8,588 bases of DNA, from contig JBFGCT010000178.1 of the NCBI GenBank assembly GCA_041581055.1, positions 1-8,588 of the forward strand. Direction: 5' to 3'. Positions 6,060 to 8,588 of the stretch are shown piece after piece (within the stretch, counting starts at the first letter, position 1; each line of letters starts with the position of its first letter). The translations under genes and the position numbers were made by a program. Source of the stretch: JBFGCT01 sp041581055 (GTDB taxonomy: Bacteria; Actinomycetota; Acidimicrobiia; Acidimicrobiales; Ilumatobacteraceae). The notes below the pieces were generated by a model that did not search any database, had not been told where the DNA came from, and worked only from the letters and a program-made list of their open reading frames with translations.

Positions 6060-7166
6060 TCAGCTCCGCTCGAACGCGTCGTTCGGCTTCGGCGAGACCC
6101 AGTTCGCCGGCACGGTCGCCAGGATGCGCTGGATCACGTGGTCGGCGGTGATGTCCCGGGCCAACGCGTCGTAGGTCAGCAGCAGCCGGTGCCGCAGGAT
6201 CTCCGGCGCCAGGTCGAACGCGTCCTGGGGCGTGGCGTACGTGCGGCCGCGGAGCATCGCCAGCGCCCGCGCGCCGCGCACCAGGTTAAGGGTCGCCCGC
6301 GGGCTGGCGCCGAGTCCGATCACCGTGCCGAGGTCGTCGAGCCCGAAGCGGTCGGGATGACGCGTGCACTGCACGAGGTCGATCGCGTACTGCGCGACCG
6401 AACGGTCGACGAAGACCGTGTCGGCGCGATCCTGGAGCTCTTGGAGGGTCTCGAGCGAGATGACCTGGTCGGGCCTCGGCGCGCTGACGCTCATCCGGTC
6501 GAGGATCGCCATCTCCTCGTCGGCGGTCGGGTGGTCGAGCACGATCTTCATCATGAAGCGGTCGCGCTGGGCGTCCGGGAGCTGGTACACCCCCTCGGAC
6601 TCGATCGGGTTCTGTGTGGCGACGACGAAGAACGGACGCGGCACGGGATGGGTGACGCCGCCGATCGTCACCTGCTGCTCGGCCATCACCTCGAGCAGCG
6701 CCGACTGCACCTTGGCCGGCGCCCGGTTGATCTCGTCGGTGAGGAGGAAGTTGACGAACACGGGGCCGAACTCGACGTCGAAGGTCTCGCTGCTGCCGCG
6801 GTAGATCCGCGTGCCGACGATGTCGGACGGGAGGAGGTCGGGCGTGAACTGGATGCGGGCGAAGGTCCCGCCGACGACGTTGGCCAGCGTCTCTGCGGCC
6901 AGCGTCTTGGCCAGCCCCGGCACCGACTCGAGCAGGCAGTGGCCGCGGCACAGCACACCGACCAGCAGCCGTTCGAGCATGCGGCTCTGGCCGACGATGA
7001 TCTTGCGCAACTCGAAGAAGATCCGCTCGAACGTCTCGGCGGTCTGCAGGTCGTCCATCGGCGCGTCGACGGCGCCGGGGCCCGGCGTCGCCTCCGCGGC
7101 GGGTTCCCCGGCCGGCTCGACGCCCGCGGCGCGCGATGAGAACTCGCGGATCTCGAAGTCGCTCAT
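6060..7166 (-). CDS. moxR: MoxR-family AAA+ ATPase
   Basis: 368-residue cytoplasmic ATPase, first gene of the operon. Residues 1-40 are a variable Ala/Glu/Pro-rich leader. The AAA+ core follows: Walker A ESVPGLAKT with Lys87; the MoxR block FTPDLLPSDIVGTRIY (107-122); Walker B LLTDEINRAP with Asp144-Glu145; sensor 1 VVATQNP with Asn186; YQLPDAQRDRF with arginines 201/203 near the finger position; sensor 2 GASPRATLNLVRGARAL at about 286-302. A Ser replaces the first Gly of the Walker A loop, but the lysine and threonine are intact, so activity is expected. Start at ATG 7166 is preceded by TAGCGT and no ribosome site; an internal ATG at codon 37 would remove the leader and cannot be excluded. 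Family role: chaperone-like remodeling or metal insertion together with DUF58 and VWA partners. Divergent from the small gene at 7259. Confidence 0.95.
   Translation of the reverse strand: MSDFEIREFSSRAAGVEPAGEPAAEATPGPGAVDAPMDDLQTAETFERIFFELRKIIVGQSRMLERLLVGVLCRGHCLLESVPGLAKTLAAETLANVVGGTFARIQFTPDLLPSDIVGTRIYRGSSETFDVEFGPVFVNFLLTDEINRAPAKVQSALLEVMAEQQVTIGGVTHPVPRPFFVVATQNPIESEGVYQLPDAQRDRFMMKIVLDHPTADEEMAILDRMSVSAPRPDQVISLETLQELQDRADTVFVDRSVAQYAIDLVQCTRHPDRFGLDDLGTVIGLGASPRATLNLVRGARALAMLRGRTYATPQDAFDLAPEILRHRLLLTYDALARDITADHVIQRILATVPANWVSPKPNDAFERS
6064..6067 (-). promoter_or_regulatory. Ribosome binding site deciding the DUF58 GTG start
   Basis: GGAG on the minus strand lies inside the last codons of moxR, 7 nt before the GTG at 6056. 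It is the only good Shine-Dalgarno sequence seen in front of a gene in this window, and it supports the non-ATG start. Confidence 0.65.
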
Positions 7167-7175
7167 GGCGTCCGG

Positions 7176-7181
7176 ACGCTA
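7176..7181 (-). promoter_or_regulatory. Probable -10 element (TAGCGT) of the moxR operon
   Basis: TAGCGT on the minus strand ends 9 nt before the moxR ATG at 7166, with no Shine-Dalgarno in between, so a leaderless or near-leaderless transcript is likely. The same TAGCGT hexamer precedes the TIR gene at 7687. The 92-bp gap 7167-7258 therefore would hold two back-to-back promoters. Confidence 0.45.
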
Positions 7182-7246
7182 GTCGCAACAGCTGCCGAAA
7201 TGCCGTCGGGCGGCCCCGCCGATGAGCGCCCGGCGTCCCGTTCTCG

Positions 7247-7252
7247 TACCCT
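7247..7252 (+). promoter_or_regulatory. Probable -10 element (TACCCT) of the small gene at 7259
   Basis: TACCCT ends 6 nt before the ATG at 7259 and no ribosome site is present, giving the same leaderless arrangement as other first genes here. No convincing -35 hexamer is visible. Confidence 0.4.
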
Positions 7253-7258
7253 GAACGG

Positions 7259-7609
7259 ATGGCACGCGACGACTCGCCACCCGGGGAGACCGACGCCGCG
7301 CTCGTCGCCGAGATCGAGTCGGCGATCGATGTCGCCGCGATCGCGGCCGAGGAGAGCGCCGCCGCCCGCCGCCTGTCGTCGATCGAGGCGGGGCGCCGCA
7401 AGGGCGGCCTGGCCGGCGCGGCGATGGCCGGCGCGATGCTGTCGATCCAGGAGATCTACATCGGCCCGATCAAGGACGACACACCCGTCGCCGAGGTCGA
7501 GGCGCCGGGCGAACCCGGCGACATCGACGAGGACGGGATCGACGTCACCGTCGGCGAGGTCGACGTGTGGGCGCCCCCGCCGCCCCGCCCCGACGGCGCC
7601 GACGGCTGA
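7259..7609 (+). CDS. Small conserved-looking acidic protein, function unknown
   Basis: 116-residue soluble protein that I cannot assign to a named family. It is Ala/Asp/Glu-rich. Residues 1-40 are predicted helix (AALVAEIESAIDVAAIAAEESAAARRL). A basic patch GRRKGG (about 45-50) leads into a Gly/Ala/Met-rich segment LAGAAMAGAMLSIQEIYIGP. The C-terminal third is acidic and Pro-rich (APGEPGDIDEDGIDV) and ends in a proline run. The LAGAAMAGAML segment is too short and interrupted to be a sure membrane helix. Codon use is like its neighbours, and the ATG has a -10-like hexamer just upstream, which supports a real gene; the opposite-strand frame is less gene-like. It diverges from moxR and precedes the TIR gene by 89 bp in the same direction, but a strong inverted repeat separates the two, so co-transcription is uncertain. 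Confidence 0.75.
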   Translation: MARDDSPPGETDAALVAEIESAIDVAAIAAEESAAARRLSSIEAGRRKGGLAGAAMAGAMLSIQEIYIGPIKDDTPVAEVEAPGEPGDIDEDGIDVTVGEVDVWAPPPPRPDGADG

Positions 7610-7613
7610 CCGC

Positions 7614-7674
7614 CGACCACATGCCCGCCGATCGGTCCTGGTCGGGCGCCTCCGCCCGCCCCGATCGGTGGTCG
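7614..7674. terminator. Nested three-stem inverted repeat; possible terminator or control element
   Basis: Starts 4 nt after the stop of the small gene. Three co-axial arm pairs are visible. The outer pair is CGACCA (7614-7619) with TGGTCG (7669-7674). The middle pair is CCGATCGG (7628-7635) with CCGATCGG (7661-7668). The inner pair is CGGGCG (7643-7648) with CGCCCG (7653-7658), with loop CCTC. Left-side bulges of 8 and 7 nt interrupt it. It lacks a T-run. It ends 12 nt before the -10 element of the TIR gene, so its right arm overlaps the promoter region; operator function is an alternative to termination. Confidence 0.5.
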
Positions 7675-7686
7675 ACCGACGCCTGA

Positions 7687-7692
7687 TAGCGT
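7687..7692 (+). promoter_or_regulatory. Probable -10 element (TAGCGT) of the TIR gene
   Basis: TAGCGT ends 6 nt before the ATG at 7699 and is identical to the hexamer in front of moxR. No ribosome binding site is present. The -35 region (about 7661-7670) falls in the right arm of the inverted repeat at 7614-7674. Confidence 0.45.
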
Positions 7693-7698
7693 CGGTCC

Positions 7699-8588
7699 AT
7701 GACCACCCTCGACGCCGACCCCGCGGCCGGACCCGTCGACACGTCCGGTCCGATCGAGCGCGACGGCGGCGACGGCCTCGACGTCCTCGAGCGCGTCCGC
7801 CAGCAGATCGCCGGCAAGACCGACGACCAGTTCTTCGTCTTCCTCAGCCACCGCAAGCCCGACACCGGGCTGGCGTCGGAGGTGAAGCGCCAGCTCCAGG
7901 ATCTCGCCCCCAACAAGCTGGTGGTCTGGTGCGCCCAGGCCGACATCCGCAAGGGCGCGCGCTGGGCCGACTCGATCCGCGAGGCGCTCCACGCGGCCGA
8001 CCTGTTCCTGCTCGTCTACTCGGCCGAGGAGTGGAGGTGGGACTGGTGCAACTGGGAGGCGGGCCTGTTCGACAAGGCGGACTCGCGCGACGAGCCGATC
8101 ATCGTGCTGCGCAGCCCCGGACTCGACCTGCCCGACACGCTGGAGGGCTACCAGGGCATCGAGGCGACCGAGGACGAGCTGCGCACGTTCCTCGAGGACT
8201 TCCTGCTCGGCGACAAGTACCTCAAGATCCGGCCGTCGGTCATCCCGCTGAGCACGGTGAGCCGCGAGCGGATCGCCGAGGTGTCGAGTGCGATCGCCAA
8301 ACTGATGAGCGTCGAGCTGCGCAGCGGGTACATCCCGCAGCAGCTGACGGTGCGGTGGGAGCCGCAGGAGGAGCTGACCGGAGTGCCGCCGGACGCGATC
8401 GTCGAGGCCGACAACGAGACCCGGGTGCTGTTCCGCGTCCGCGTCTCCGACCAGACGACCGTCACGTGGGAGGAGCTGACCGAGTTCCACCGCAGCCGCG
8501 ACCACGTACACGTCGACGACTACTCCGACCGCTGGCTCGGCCAGCTCGACCGGGCCGTCGCCGAGCTGAACGAGCGCAAGAACCCCGA
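7699..8588 (+). CDS. TIR-domain protein (C-terminus cut by window edge)
   Basis: At least 296 residues; the frame runs off the window without a stop. Residues 1-42 are an acidic leader. A TIR domain spans about 43-140: FFVFLSHRKPDTGLA (first strand and loop), VVWCAQADIRKGARWADSIREAL (BB-loop region with the conserved Trp89), LFLLVYSAEEW, and WCNWEAGLF with Glu120 in the position of the catalytic glutamate of NAD-cleaving TIRs, then PIIVLRSP. Known bacterial TIR enzymes consume NAD or make cyclic-ADP-ribose-type signals in immunity; whether this one does is inference. Residues 171-296 match no domain I recognise and contain a beta-rich part (QQLTVRWEPQEEL, ETRVLFRVRVSD) and TWEELTEFHRS. No signal peptide or membrane segment is seen, so it is likely cytoplasmic. 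Start at ATG 7699 is supported by the -10-like element 6 nt upstream. Same direction as the small gene before it. Confidence 0.9.
   Translation, partial: MTTLDADPAAGPVDTSGPIERDGGDGLDVLERVRQQIAGKTDDQFFVFLSHRKPDTGLASEVKRQLQDLAPNKLVVWCAQADIRKGARWADSIREALHAADLFLLVYSAEEWRWDWCNWEAGLFDKADSRDEPIIVLRSPGLDLPDTLEGYQGIEATEDELRTFLEDFLLGDKYLKIRPSVIPLSTVSRERIAEVSSAIAKLMSVELRSGYIPQQLTVRWEPQEELTGVPPDAIVEADNETRVLFRVRVSDQTTVTWEELTEFHRSRDHVHVDDYSDRWLGQLDRAVAELNERKNP

Noticed and set aside
5088..7139. 683-codon open frame on the plus strand opposite moxR and DUF58
   Set aside because: It is antisense to two genes with intact motifs; its Arg/Gly/His/Val-rich translation with no domain is typical of a GC-rich shadow frame.
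7456..8511. 351-codon minus-strand frame opposite the TIR gene
   Set aside because: Antisense to an intact TIR domain, low-complexity and without recognisable motifs.

Overview
The window is very GC-rich, with strong G/C bias at third codon positions. It carries an F420-type luciferase-like oxidoreductase and a MoxR / DUF58 / VWA operon whose proteins resemble mycobacterial Rv1479-Rv1480-Rv1481. This points to an actinomycete-grade actinobacterium. An Acidimicrobiia (Ilumatobacter-like) origin is my guess and is not proven by the sequence.

Layout, left to right. (1) 1-1249, minus: most of a GH29 alpha-L-fucosidase, cut at its C-terminus by the window edge. (2) 1350-2396, plus: an F420-dependent LLM-class oxidoreductase, divergent from the fucosidase. 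(3) 2397-2563: a non-coding gap with two identical 45-bp palindromic repeats, GC-rich hairpins and an ECF-sigma-like promoter. (4) 2564-4003, plus: a secreted lipoprotein with a von Willebrand factor A (VWA) domain. (5) 7166-4066, minus: a three-gene operon, MoxR AAA+ ATPase, then DUF58, then membrane VWA (BatA-like). The spacings are 3 nt and an ATGA overlap, and the operon ends tail-to-tail with the lipoprotein gene. (6) 7259-7609, plus: a small unrecognised protein, divergent from moxR. (7) 7610-7698: a nested inverted repeat followed by a likely promoter. (8) 7699 to the right edge, plus: a TIR-domain protein, cut at its C-terminus.

Working together: MoxR ATPases usually act as chaperone-like remodelers with DUF58 and VWA partners at the membrane. 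The compact operon implies one such complex here. The convergent VWA lipoprotein could be an extracytoplasmic partner, but nothing beyond adjacency shows it. The TIR protein keeps a WC..E motif of the kind that carries the catalytic Glu in NAD-consuming TIR enzymes, which makes the right side a candidate signalling or defence locus. Its link to the MoxR operon is positional only.

Regulatory pattern: first genes of transcription units lack a Shine-Dalgarno sequence. Four have a TANNNT hexamer 6-9 nt before the ATG and a fifth has an ECF-type promoter about 9 nt before it, which suggests leaderless mRNAs. The internal operon gene DUF58 has a proper GGAG site.
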